A DNA stretch of 64,000 nt from positions 248,001-312,000 of the forward strand of contig NZ_JAMLJL010000001.1 in the NCBI RefSeq assembly GCF_023634845.1. The letters run 5' to 3'. The stretch is from Flavobacterium amniphilum (lineage in GTDB: Bacteria > Bacteroidota > Bacteroidia > Flavobacteriales > Flavobacteriaceae). The notes below the pieces were generated by a model. It searched no databases, was not told the origin of the DNA, and saw only the letters and a list, made by a program, of their open reading frames with translations. The position numbers were made by a program, and so were the translations under genes. Positions 8,639-16,257 of this stretch are shown one piece after another (positions within the stretch are counted from its first letter, which is position 1; every line of letters begins with the position of its first letter).

Positions 8639-9179
8639 TTTTTTGTTCTTTTATATTATCGTCATACAGCATGGCTGTACACAAACAATTTTTATAATTT
8701 TTACTTTTCAGGATTTCGAAATTCACACAACTCTGGCATCCTTTCCAGAATTTTTCATCGGTGGTTAATTCCGAGTATGTTACCGGTGTATAACCCAATT
8801 CCGAATTGATCCTCATCACAGCTAAACCTGTGGTTAATCCAAATATTTTGGAATTTGGGTATTTGGTTCTGGAAAGCTCAAAAATTTTAGATTTGATAAT
8901 CCTTGCCAATCCGCTATGACGGAATTCCGGTGATACAATCAATCCCGAATTCGCCACATATTCTTCATTCTGCCACGTTTCGATATAACAAAACCCTGCC
9001 CATTCCTTATTTTCTGTCAAAGCAATAACTGCTTTTCCTTCCTGGATTTTTTCCACAATATATTCAGCCGATCGCTTTGCAATACCCGTTCCTCTCACTT
9101 TCGCAGATGCTTCCATCTCATCGCATATCGTCTGGGCGAAGTGAATGTGGTTATTATTTGCAATTTGAATACTAAACAT
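8607..9179 (-). CDS. GNAT family acyltransferase, candidate N-acylglutamate synthase
   Basis: First gene of the arginine operon; 190 residues with a GNAT core (VSPEFRHSGLARIIKSKIF is the acyl-CoA loop, about residues 83-101). No other gene in the operon can make N-acyl-glutamate, and there is no argJ or classical argA, so it probably performs the first step from glutamate and acetyl-CoA or succinyl-CoA. The C-terminal part has four cysteines (GCQSC, then CLC about 20 residues later) that could bind metal or sense redox state. The assignment rests on position and the GNAT fold; substrate specificity cannot be read from the sequence. Confidence 0.7.
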   Translation of the reverse strand: MFSIQIANNNHIHFAQTICDEMEASAKVRGTGIAKRSAEYIVEKIQEGKAVIALTENKEWAGFCYIETWQNEEYVANSGLIVSPEFRHSGLARIIKSKIFELSRTKYPNSKIFGLTTGLAVMRINSELGYTPVTYSELTTDEKFWKGCQSCVNFEILKSKNYKNCLCTAMLYDDNIKEQKNAKEENSISV

Positions 9180-9194
9180 AGATTAATTTTTGCG

Positions 9195-9202
9195 CAAATA
9201 TA
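9195..9202 (-). promoter_or_regulatory. Promoter -7 element TATATTTG of the arginine operon
   Basis: A perfect TAnnTTTG match on the minus strand, 15 nt upstream of the GNAT start codon. The palindrome at 9212-9224 covers the space between this box and the expected -33 region, so a protein bound there would block RNA polymerase. Confidence 0.65.
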
Positions 9203-9211
9203 CAAACAAAT

Positions 9212-9224
9212 AGATATAATATCT
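9212..9224. promoter_or_regulatory. Arginine operon palindrome 1 (AGATATAATATCT)
   Basis: A 13-bp perfect palindrome around a central A, lying between the -7 box and the -33 region. It shares the core AGATAT..TATC with copies at 9244 and 9305. It is a candidate operator for the Lrp-type regulator or for an ArgR encoded elsewhere. Confidence 0.5.
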
Positions 9225-9243
9225 TTTTTTAGTAAAATTTAAC

Positions 9244-9256
9244 AGATATTTTATCT
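9244..9256. promoter_or_regulatory. Arginine operon palindrome 2 (AGATATTTTATCT)
   Basis: A perfect palindrome with arms AGATA and TATCT around TTT. Its centre is 32 bp from copy 1, about three helical turns, so proteins bound at both would face the same side. Confidence 0.5.
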
Positions 9257-9304
9257 TTATAAATAAATTTAACAAGTGGTTTAACCTGTATATTTATGAA
9301 TATC

Positions 9305-9317
9305 AGATATTTTATCC
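9305..9317. promoter_or_regulatory. Arginine operon palindrome 3 (AGATATTTTATCC)
   Basis: Differs from copy 2 only in the last base. It overlaps another 13-bp palindrome, AATATCAGATATT (299-311 of this 9-kb stretch, i.e. 9299-9311). Its centre is 61 bp from copy 2. Confidence 0.45.
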
Positions 9318-9327
9318 AAACAAAAAA

Positions 9328-9352
9328 CCCTGATTTCGAATTGAAATCAGGG
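9328..9352 (-). terminator. Rho-independent terminator of fic
   Basis: A perfect 10-bp stem, CCCTGATTTC/GAAATCAGGG, with a 5-nt loop. On the minus strand it is followed by TTTTTTG. It separates fic from the arginine operon promoter region. Confidence 0.85.
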
Positions 9353-9402
9353 CATATATTTAAAAATATAATATGTTACATTATAGAATTTTACCAGTTA
9401 TT

Positions 9403-10551
9403 TTAAAACAATCGTATATATGTTTCGAAAGCATAAATACGGTTTCTTTTATAACCTGTTAATTCTTTTAAAATCCCAAGGTTAACAAAATCAGCTATTA
9501 ACCTATTTGCTGTAGAAGGGTGAACAGATAATAATTCGGCTATTTGCATACCGTCCAAGATTGGTTGTTTATAAAGTTCGTTGATTAATCTCTTTCCATC
9601 AACTTGTTTTCTTCCCAACTGAATTAATTTATTCAATTCAATTTCATCCCTCAATTTAATAATATTTTGAAATGTCTGAATACTCTTTTGAGCTGTTTCA
9701 ACTACTCCCGTCAAAAAAAATAATAACCAATTTTCCAGATTCTCTTTAGTTCTTACTAAAGTTAAATTATCATAATAATCTCTTCTATTTCTTTCAAAAA
9801 AATCAGAAAGATATAAAGTCGGTTTTTGCAATAACTTTTTGTCAATTAGATACAAAGTAATTAACAATCTTCCAATTCTTCCATTTCCATCTAAAAACGG
9901 GTGTATTGTCTCGAACTGATAGTGTATAAGAGCTATTTTTATCAAATGAGGAACTTCTACAGGCAATTCTAATACATCAGAATTTATAAATTTTTCCAAA
10001 TCTGACATTAATTCTGGGATTTCCTGATGTGCAGGAGGAACAAATACAGCCTCTTTTAAACTGCTTCCTATCCAATTCTGACTGGTACGATATTCTCCTG
10101 GTAGTTTTTCTTTTCCTCTGACTCCCTGTAATAAAATTTTATGTGTCTGCTTAATTAACCTATTTGAAATAGGTAATTGTTCCATTTCAATAACTGCTTC
10201 ATTTAAAGCTTGAATGTAATTGTGAACTTCTTTCCAGTCATCTCTTTTTTCAGGATTTATATCTTCCTCTTTTATTAACGCTTCTTCAAACGAAGTTTGT
10301 GTGCCTTCTATTTTACTGGAAACTGTAGCTTCTTTCGTGATATGCATTTTAATAAAAAAATCAATATCAGGAATCAAATCTGAAAATGCATCCAACCTTC
10401 CCAAATATCTGTCAGCTTCACCTAATTTACTAATAATTGCAGGATTACTTATTAACCATTGCAAACATATTTTCTCAGGACTGAAACTTTTATATTCATA
10501 TTGCTGAAGCCAATTACCTGCTTTAAAATCTTTTATATCTCTTGTTTGCAT
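9403..10551 (-). CDS. Fic family protein with C-terminal winged helix
   Basis: A 382-residue Fic protein, usually an AMP transferase that modifies hydroxyl groups of target proteins. The active-site motif HPFLDGNGRIGR is intact. The N-terminal inhibitory motif SSKIEG (S/TxxxE[G/N]) lies before it, so it is a class II, self-inhibited Fic. The C-terminal 70 residues (ELLSVHPSTANRLIADFV) form a winged-helix-like segment that could bind DNA. The start at 10551 (MQTRDIKDF) is chosen because the open frame upstream is promoter sequence. There is no antitoxin neighbour. The target is unknown. Confidence 0.88.
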   Translation of the reverse strand: MQTRDIKDFKAGNWLQQYEYKSFSPEKICLQWLISNPAIISKLGEADRYLGRLDAFSDLIPDIDFFIKMHITKEATVSSKIEGTQTSFEEALIKEEDINPEKRDDWKEVHNYIQALNEAVIEMEQLPISNRLIKQTHKILLQGVRGKEKLPGEYRTSQNWIGSSLKEAVFVPPAHQEIPELMSDLEKFINSDVLELPVEVPHLIKIALIHYQFETIHPFLDGNGRIGRLLITLYLIDKKLLQKPTLYLSDFFERNRRDYYDNLTLVRTKENLENWLLFFLTGVVETAQKSIQTFQNIIKLRDEIELNKLIQLGRKQVDGKRLINELYKQPILDGMQIAELLSVHPSTANRLIADFVNLGILKELTGYKRNRIYAFETYIRLF

Positions 10552-10624
10552 AAGTACAAATATAATTATTTTTATTTGCGGTTTTCCGTATAAGTACAAA
10601 TACAATTATCTTTATTTGCAGTTT
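10550..10624. repeat. Tandem 35-bp repeat, period 40 bp, in the fic promoter
   Basis: Unit 1 (10550-10584) and unit 2 (10590-10624) match at 32 of 35 positions. Each carries a minus-strand -7-like box: TATATTTG in unit 1 (10557-10564) and TGTATTTG in unit 2. Unit 2 overlaps the tex stop codon. The pair looks like a local duplication of the promoter. Confidence 0.8.
10557..10564 (-). promoter_or_regulatory. Promoter -7 element TATATTTG of fic
   Basis: A perfect TAnnTTTG match ending only 5 nt before the fic ATG. Transcription from it would begin at or next to the start codon, giving a leaderless or nearly leaderless mRNA. Confidence 0.55.
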
Positions 10625-12746
10625 ATAAAATCATCGTCAATTGAATTCTCTTTCTACTTTCATCAACCTCAACAACTTTCACCTGTACGTGCTGATGGAG
10701 TTTCACAACTTCATTCACATCGCTGACATAACCGTCTTTGAGTTGGGAAATATGAACCAATCCGCTTTCCTTGATTCCGATGTCGACAAAACAACCGAAA
10801 GCCGTAATGTTATTCACAATTCCCGGTAATATCATACCGCTTCTCACATCGGAAATTGTTTTTACATTCGGGTCGAACTCGAAAATTTTAGCTGCTTTAC
10901 GTGGATCCAATCCCGGTTTTTCTAATTCTTTCAGAATATCTTTAATACCAAGGATTCCGACGTTTTCAGAAATATAATTCTCCGGTTTAATCTGGCTGAT
11001 TTTTTCCTTACTTCCTATTAATTCATTAACTTTTACGCCCAAATCTTTTGCCATTTTCTCGACCATTTTATACGATTCAGGATGCACTGCCGAGTTGTCC
11101 AATGGATTTTTACCGTCTTTGATTCGGATGAAAGCAGCTGCCTGTTGGAAGGCTTTGTCTCCCAAACGCGGAACTTTTTTCAGTTGGCTTCTTTCTTCAA
11201 ATGCGCCGTTTTCACTTCGGTACGCCACAATGTTCTCAGCCATTTTTTCACCAATACCCGAAACATAACTCAAAAGCGATTTACTCGCCGTATTGATATT
11301 AATTCCAACCGAGTTCACACAACGAACCACAGTGGTATCCAGTTCTTCTTTCAATTTAGTCTGATCCACATCGTGTTGGTATTGTCCCACTCCGATGGAT
11401 TTCGGGTCGATTTTAACCAATTCGGCCAAAGGATCGGATAAACGTCGTCCGATAGAAACCGCGCCACGAACCGTTACATCATAACTTCCGAACTCTTCAC
11501 GGGCAATTTTTGATGCTGAATATACTGATGCTCCGGCTTCCGAAACCACAAAAACCTGAACAGTTTTGTCGAAAGCTATTTTCTTGATGAAAAATTCGGT
11601 TTCACGGCTTGCCGTTCCGTTACCGATGGAAATCGCTTCAATGTTATAAGCGTTCACCATTGATTTCACTTTTTTCATCGCCATCGTCGTTTCATTTTGC
11701 GGTGCGTGTGGGAAAATGGTTTCGTTATACAGCAAATCACCTTTTTCATCCAAACAAACCACTTTACAACCTGTCCTGAATCCAGGATCGATAGCCAAAA
11801 TACGCTTTTCACCCAAAGGCGGCGCCAACAATAACTGACTCAAATTTCCAGCAAAAACATCAATGGCTTTGATATCTGCTTTTTCCTTCGCTTCCTGTAA
11901 CGTTTCATTGGAAATAGCAGGCTCAAGTAAACGCTTGTAACTGTCTTTAATCGCCAGTTCCAAATGTTCGGTGGTATCGTTATTTGATTTAATGATATTG
12001 TCTTCAATAAATGAAAGTGCTTCTTCTTTTTCGATTTCGACGTTCAGTTTGACAAAACCTTCGGCTTCGGCTCTTAACATCGCTAATAAACGATGAGAAG
12101 GTGCTTTACTGATTGGTTCTGCCCAATCGAAATACTGGGAAAATTTTTGGGCCGCTTCGTCCTCTTTTTTGGTTTTAACAACTTTGGTAGTAATTTCCGC
12201 TTTTCGCTGGAACATACGACGCAGATTTTTACGGATGTAAATATTTTCATTGATCCATTCAGCAATGATATCGCGGGCTCCCTGCAAGGCTTCATCTTCA
12301 TTCGCTACCTTATTATTCAGGTATTTGGATGCCAAAAATTCGATATCGTCATTGCGTTGCGACATGATGATTTTCGCCAACGGTTCCAATCCGTTTTCAC
12401 GGGCTGTATCAGCCTTCGTCTTCTTTTTCTTTTTGTAAGGAAGGTATAAATCTTCTATTTCCTGTAGGTCAAAACTGTTTTCAATTTTTGATTTTAATTC
12501 AGGCGTCAGGGCATTTTGCTCTTCGATCGATTTTAAAATACTTTCCTTGCGTTTGGCAATTTCGTCGAATTGCTTGTTCAGTTTGGCAATTTGCTCAATC
12601 ACAACCTCATCCAAATTTCCTGTTTTATCCTTTCGGTAACGGGCAATAAATGGAATTGTGCAGTCTTCGGAAAGCAATTGTAGTGTAGCTTCTATGTTTT
12701 TTGGAACGGTCGAAACCACTTTTAAAATGTATTCTAAATTTGTCAT
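10623..12746 (-). CDS. tex: Tex-like S1 RNA-binding protein
   Basis: A 707-residue Tex/Spt6-type protein. The order is N-terminal helical Tex domain, YqgF-like RNase H fold near residue 315 (RILAIDPGFRTGCKVV), helix-hairpin-helix pairs near 485-560 (SYVSGIGEKMAENIVAYR, then KVPRLGDKAFQQAA) and a C-terminal S1 domain (GMILPGIVNNITAFGCFVDI). Tex binds nucleic acid and is linked to transcription; its exact role is unclear. The start MTNLEYILK at 12746 is preferred to an in-frame codon at 12791. It is divergent from the DUF1294 gene. Confidence 0.93.
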   Translation of the reverse strand: MTNLEYILKVVSTVPKNIEATLQLLSEDCTIPFIARYRKDKTGNLDEVVIEQIAKLNKQFDEIAKRKESILKSIEEQNALTPELKSKIENSFDLQEIEDLYLPYKKKKKTKADTARENGLEPLAKIIMSQRNDDIEFLASKYLNNKVANEDEALQGARDIIAEWINENIYIRKNLRRMFQRKAEITTKVVKTKKEDEAAQKFSQYFDWAEPISKAPSHRLLAMLRAEAEGFVKLNVEIEKEEALSFIEDNIIKSNNDTTEHLELAIKDSYKRLLEPAISNETLQEAKEKADIKAIDVFAGNLSQLLLAPPLGEKRILAIDPGFRTGCKVVCLDEKGDLLYNETIFPHAPQNETTMAMKKVKSMVNAYNIEAISIGNGTASRETEFFIKKIAFDKTVQVFVVSEAGASVYSASKIAREEFGSYDVTVRGAVSIGRRLSDPLAELVKIDPKSIGVGQYQHDVDQTKLKEELDTTVVRCVNSVGININTASKSLLSYVSGIGEKMAENIVAYRSENGAFEERSQLKKVPRLGDKAFQQAAAFIRIKDGKNPLDNSAVHPESYKMVEKMAKDLGVKVNELIGSKEKISQIKPENYISENVGILGIKDILKELEKPGLDPRKAAKIFEFDPNVKTISDVRSGMILPGIVNNITAFGCFVDIGIKESGLVHISQLKDGYVSDVNEVVKLHQHVQVKVVEVDESRKRIQLTMIL

Positions 12747-12777
12747 TCGGTAAAATAAAATAAGGATGCTAAAATAG

Positions 12778-12785
12778 TATCTTTG
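12778..12785 (+). promoter_or_regulatory. Promoter -7 element TATCTTTG for the DUF1294 gene
   Basis: A match to TAnnTTTG, 15 nt before the ATG at 12801, in the divergent gap next to tex. Confidence 0.6.
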
Positions 12786-12800
12786 GTGCAATTTTAAGAA

Positions 12801-13061
12801 ATGAAAATCATATTACTTTATATTCTTTGCATTAATCTCTTGACACTTGGTGTTTTTGGTGCCGATAAATTTCTGGCCGTAAAAAATAAACGGAGAATAC
12901 CCGAAAAAGATTTATTGGCTTTTTGCATTATCGGTGGCGCCATTGGTGGTTTGCTGGGAATGTTCGTATTTAAGCACAAAACATCAAAACCTTCATTTTT
13001 ATTTCGTTTCGGATTTATTTTTGTGTGTCAGATTCTGCTTTTCTATTTCATGCGCTTTTAG
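12801..13061 (+). CDS. DUF1294 small membrane protein
   Basis: An 86-residue protein with an N-terminal transmembrane helix, a conserved ADKFLAVKNKRRIPEKDLL segment, a Gly-rich helix (IIGGAIGGLLGMFVFKHKT) and a last helix. This pattern is that of the DUF1294 family, whose function is not known. It overlaps the convergent gene by 4 bp, and the stop codons of the two genes share bases. Confidence 0.85.
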   Translation: MKIILLYILCINLLTLGVFGADKFLAVKNKRRIPEKDLLAFCIIGGAIGGLLGMFVFKHKTSKPSFLFRFGFIFVCQILLFYFMRF

Positions 13062-14101
13062 TGCGACTTGTAATTCCGCTTCATAAACTGCAAAGCAGCT
13101 TCCATGATTTCGCCCATTGATTTTGCATTTTTAAAGTTTATATCCTTCGTGAATTCATAGGTTTCTTTACGGAGTTGTTCCATGTGAATAGCCGGCGATA
13201 ATTTCATCGATTTCATTACTTGCAGCAAATCATTTAGCCTTTCTTCCGAATCGGCCAAGCGTTTCACCAATAACGAACGTTCTTCGTTTTGATATTGATC
13301 GATTGAATCCGGTTCCAGCTTTTCTTTTACCAATTGTGTGAACTGGAAATTCTCCTTGAATAAATGCGGTTTATATAGTTTGAAGCTCCCTTCGTAACAT
13401 TGTTGGTCAAAATCAATCGCCCTGATTTTATACACAATGTGGTCATAATCATAAATCGGAATCACCACAAAATTGTACGAACGCATATCGCCCAGTAAAC
13501 CAATCATGCAACGTTCGTTGAATTTTACAAACTCCTTGGCAATCTGTGATTTTTCGGCTTCAGTACATTTTTGCAGATGATGTTTCAGAAAAACGTCACC
13601 TGGAATTCCTATAATGTGTTCTTCAATTAATGTTTTTTCATACACTAAGAAGTTAATCCTGTTAGGTGATAAGATATGTTCCAGTTCTAATCCGAAAATC
13701 CGCGAAGCGTCGGCTTTTTTTATGTAAAAATGCGTGTAATTGTCATTCAAAATGTTTCGGACTTTTACCCGGAAGGGTTTAGAATTCCCAAAAGCACAAT
13801 AGTCAATATAATCGACTGTCAGATGGTTTAAAACACGCTCATCACCATCGGAATGCAGTAAAGTGTAAATTTTCTTCAGACTTAAATCGATTTCCTTCTG
13901 GTCAAACTCATTGTAAAAAACGCGAAGCCATAAGGTATCTTCTCCCTTTTGGTCATATACTATTACCGAACCCTGAAAACGCAATAGATCATCGTAAAAT
14001 ACATTCGTTTTTGTTACTCTTTTGTATTTTTCAAGATATTGAAACAAATTTTCGGTTATTGGATAATATTGCTTTTTAAACAATGGCGCTTCTTCGTTCA
14101 T
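13058..14101 (-). CDS. Conserved hypothetical protein with kinase-like motifs
   Basis: A 347-residue soluble protein that I cannot assign to a named family. The segment CMIGLLGDMRSYNFVVIP, followed about 20 residues later by KIRAIDFDQQCYEG, resembles the catalytic loop (H/GD...N) and the metal-binding DF(D/G) of the kinase/aminoglycoside phosphotransferase fold. An N-terminal mixed alpha/beta part with ILSPNRINFLVYEKT could hold the ATP lobe. The C-terminus (SLLVKRLADSEERLNDLLQ) is helical. Kinase activity is only a suggestion, since no clear Gly-rich loop or ATP Lys was found. The gene is flanked by convergent and divergent partners, so it is a single transcription unit. Confidence 0.6.
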   Translation of the reverse strand: MNEEAPLFKKQYYPITENLFQYLEKYKRVTKTNVFYDDLLRFQGSVIVYDQKGEDTLWLRVFYNEFDQKEIDLSLKKIYTLLHSDGDERVLNHLTVDYIDYCAFGNSKPFRVKVRNILNDNYTHFYIKKADASRIFGLELEHILSPNRINFLVYEKTLIEEHIIGIPGDVFLKHHLQKCTEAEKSQIAKEFVKFNERCMIGLLGDMRSYNFVVIPIYDYDHIVYKIRAIDFDQQCYEGSFKLYKPHLFKENFQFTQLVKEKLEPDSIDQYQNEERSLLVKRLADSEERLNDLLQVMKSMKLSPAIHMEQLRKETYEFTKDINFKNAKSMGEIMEAALQFMKRNYKSH

Positions 14102-14181
14102 AAATAAATGACAGTTTTCAATAAATTTGTGAAAAGTAAAGTTACTTCAATTATTTTAGGTTCATCAAAAGAAATACGCAT

Positions 14182-14189
14182 TACTTTTG
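14182..14189 (+). promoter_or_regulatory. Promoter -7 element TACTTTTG for the TRIC gene
   Basis: Matches TAnnTTTG, 17 nt before the ATG at 14207. This supports the internal start rather than the open frame that begins at 14108. Confidence 0.55.
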
Positions 14190-14206
14190 TATCAATATTT
14201 GACTCC

Positions 14207-14809
14207 ATGGATGCTTTACAAATCATAACTTATACCGGTGTTTTTGTTTTTGCCGTAACCGGTGTTTTAAAAGCCCGTACGAAACGCTTTGATATATTTG
14301 GAGCTTCGGTATTAGCGTTTGTAACTGCTTATGGTGGCGGAACCATCAGGGATTTACTGATTGGAATCAGACCTGTGAACTGGGTTAATGATAATATCGC
14401 AATTTTCATTGTACTCGCTTCAACGGTTGTGGCCTTTTTCTTTAAAATGAATACCAATATCATCAAAAAACTTATTTTTTTGGTAGATGCTTTCGGTATT
14501 GGTTTGTTTACCATAGTGGGTATCCAGGTGGCTTTGCGTTCCGGTATTTCGAGTGGTTATGCTTTGGTAATGGGCATCATCACAGCAACTTTTGGAGGAT
14601 TATTAGCCGATGTTTTATGTAATAAAGTACCCAGTATTTTAAAACCAGGTGAATTGTATGCCACAGCCTGTTTAATTGGCGGAAGTTTGTATTTGTTAAT
14701 GCTGAAGTATGATTTTCAATCAGAAATAAGTATGCTGATTGGAATTTTAATTATTGCTTCCATCCGGATTTTTGCCATCCGTAAAAAACTCCAGTTGCCG
14801 AGAATTTAA
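14207..14809 (+). CDS. TRIC-type cation channel family protein (YadS/YvgT-like)
   Basis: A 200-residue membrane protein with about seven hydrophobic helices. Two repeated halves carry the glycine motifs GVFVFAVTGVLKAR...AYGGGTIRDLL and DAFGIGLFTIVGIQ...TATFGGLLADVL, the signature of the trimeric intracellular cation (TRIC/UPF0126) fold. Bacterial members act as K+-selective channels in vitro. The start MDALQIITYTG fits the family; the 33 in-frame codons upstream cover the promoter. It is convergent with the CDF gene, with a 4-bp overlap. Confidence 0.9.
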   Translation: MDALQIITYTGVFVFAVTGVLKARTKRFDIFGASVLAFVTAYGGGTIRDLLIGIRPVNWVNDNIAIFIVLASTVVAFFFKMNTNIIKKLIFLVDAFGIGLFTIVGIQVALRSGISSGYALVMGIITATFGGLLADVLCNKVPSILKPGELYATACLIGGSLYLLMLKYDFQSEISMLIGILIIASIRIFAIRKKLQLPRI

Positions 14810-15714
14810 TCCTGCACGATAAAATCTTTTGGGTCTTCTTTTTTAAATTCAGGCTGGATATTAATATGATTGATTCCGAATTTATCAAACAACACTATTT
14901 CAACTTGGTGAAGTAAATCATTGAACTCACTCATTTTTATATCTTCGGAACAATCCAAATGCGCTTCCAAATGCAATTCTTCTTCATTTAAGTGCCAGAC
15001 ATGGATATGGTGCAATTTTCCAACACCTTTTATTTTGTGCACTTCCCGAACAATTTCTTTGATATCAATTTCTTCCGGAGTAAATAACATCAACATTTTT
15101 GTAGAACTGATCAGTAAATCATACCCCACATAAATCAAATAAATAGATATTAACAATGTCAATACACTGTCTACCCAAAACCATCCAAAGAATTTCATCA
15201 GTAAACCACCAACCAAGACAGCAACCGAAGCCATCATATCAGTTAACAAATGCAAATAAGCCGATTTCATATTCAGGTTATGATCAGCGTCTTTTTTCAA
15301 CAAAAGAACCGAAACACCATTAGCAACAATTCCTAACAATGCCAACCAGATTACCAATCCCGATTTGATGGGTTGCGGATTAAAGAAGCGTCCAACCGCC
15401 TCGTAACCTAGAAAAACTGCTACTAAAATAAGTGTAAAAGCATTAACGAAAGCAGCAATTAATTCGGCACGTTTATACCCAAAAGTATTGTTAATCGAAG
15501 CTTTACGTCGGGATAATTTATGCGCAACATAGCTGAAAACCAATGATATTACATCTGAAAAATTATGCAAAGCATCCGAAATCAAAGCTAAACTCCCTGA
15601 AACCAATCCACCCACAACCTGTGCTGCAGTTATTAACAAATTCAGGATAATGGAAAAAACCAGGTTCTTCCCTTCTACCTCATGTTTATGAATATGGACG
15701 TGATTATGGGACAT
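14806..15714 (-). CDS. Cation diffusion facilitator metal exporter
   Basis: A 302-residue CDF transporter that exports Zn2+ or related divalent ions in exchange for protons. The N-terminus is His-rich (MSHNHVHIHKH). Helix 2 has SDALHNFSDV and helix 5 has HLLTDMMAS, which supply the intramembrane zinc site (HxxxD in both, the Zn/Cd type). The C-terminal cytoplasmic domain (LHHIHVWHLNEEELHLEAHL) dimerises and binds regulatory metal. The start at 15714 is chosen for the His-rich tail. Confidence 0.93.
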   Translation of the reverse strand: MSHNHVHIHKHEVEGKNLVFSIILNLLITAAQVVGGLVSGSLALISDALHNFSDVISLVFSYVAHKLSRRKASINNTFGYKRAELIAAFVNAFTLILVAVFLGYEAVGRFFNPQPIKSGLVIWLALLGIVANGVSVLLLKKDADHNLNMKSAYLHLLTDMMASVAVLVGGLLMKFFGWFWVDSVLTLLISIYLIYVGYDLLISSTKMLMLFTPEEIDIKEIVREVHKIKGVGKLHHIHVWHLNEEELHLEAHLDCSEDIKMSEFNDLLHQVEIVLFDKFGINHINIQPEFKKEDPKDFIVQD

Positions 15715-15754
15715 TGTAAAATTAGTATAGTGATAACTTAATTTGGGTAACAAA

Positions 15755-15778
15755 AAAGACTCCTTTTATGGAGTCTTT
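15755..15778 (-). terminator. Terminator downstream of rpiB
   Basis: A 9-bp stem AAAGACTCC/GGAGTCTTT with a 6-nt loop. On the minus strand a T-rich tail follows. Confidence 0.85.
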
Positions 15779-15786
15779 CTATATTT

Positions 15787-16218
15787 TTATTTACAGGCAA
15801 TTTTATTTACTCGGTTGGCATGTCTTCCTCCTTCAAATTGTGTGATAAGGAATACTTCAACCATTTCCACAGCCTGTTGGATAGAAGTATAACGGGCTGG
15901 TATACTGATGATATTAGCATCATTATGCTGGCGGGCCAATTCGGCAATTTCAACTGTCCAACATAAAGCACAACGGATATCCTGGTGTTTGTTAGCCGTC
16001 ATGGCAATACCGTTACCGCTTCCACAGATTACAATACCGAAGTCGGCTTTTTTGGCTTCCACATCATAGGCCACCGGATGTCCGAAATCAGGATAATCTA
16101 CACTTTCAAACAAATCAGTTCCGTGGTTGATCACTGTGTGTCCGTTTGCTTCCAAGTATTTAACAATTGCATTTTTGTAATCGGGACCGGCGTGGTCATT
16201 CCCTATAGAAATTATCAT
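15787..16218 (-). CDS. rpiB: Ribose-5-phosphate isomerase B
   Basis: A 143-residue RpiB/LacAB-type isomerase that interconverts ribose-5-phosphate and ribulose-5-phosphate. Motifs are GNDHAGPDYK at the N-terminus, VICGSGNGIAM with the catalytic Cys, and RQHNDANIISIPAR. The start at 16218 (MIISIGNDHAG) is clear because upstream sequence has no family match and a TATTTTTG promoter box lies at 16250-16257. It is the last gene before the candidate origin. Confidence 0.95.
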   Translation of the reverse strand: MIISIGNDHAGPDYKNAIVKYLEANGHTVINHGTDLFESVDYPDFGHPVAYDVEAKKADFGIVICGSGNGIAMTANKHQDIRCALCWTVEIAELARQHNDANIISIPARYTSIQQAVEMVEVFLITQFEGGRHANRVNKIACK

Positions 16219-16249
16219 AGTATAAGTATTGTGTGTTGTTAATTGGTTA

Positions 16250-16257
16250 CAAAAATA
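16250..16257 (-). promoter_or_regulatory. Promoter -7 element TATTTTTG of rpiB
   Basis: A TAnnTTTG match on the minus strand, 31 nt before the rpiB start codon. Confidence 0.55.
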
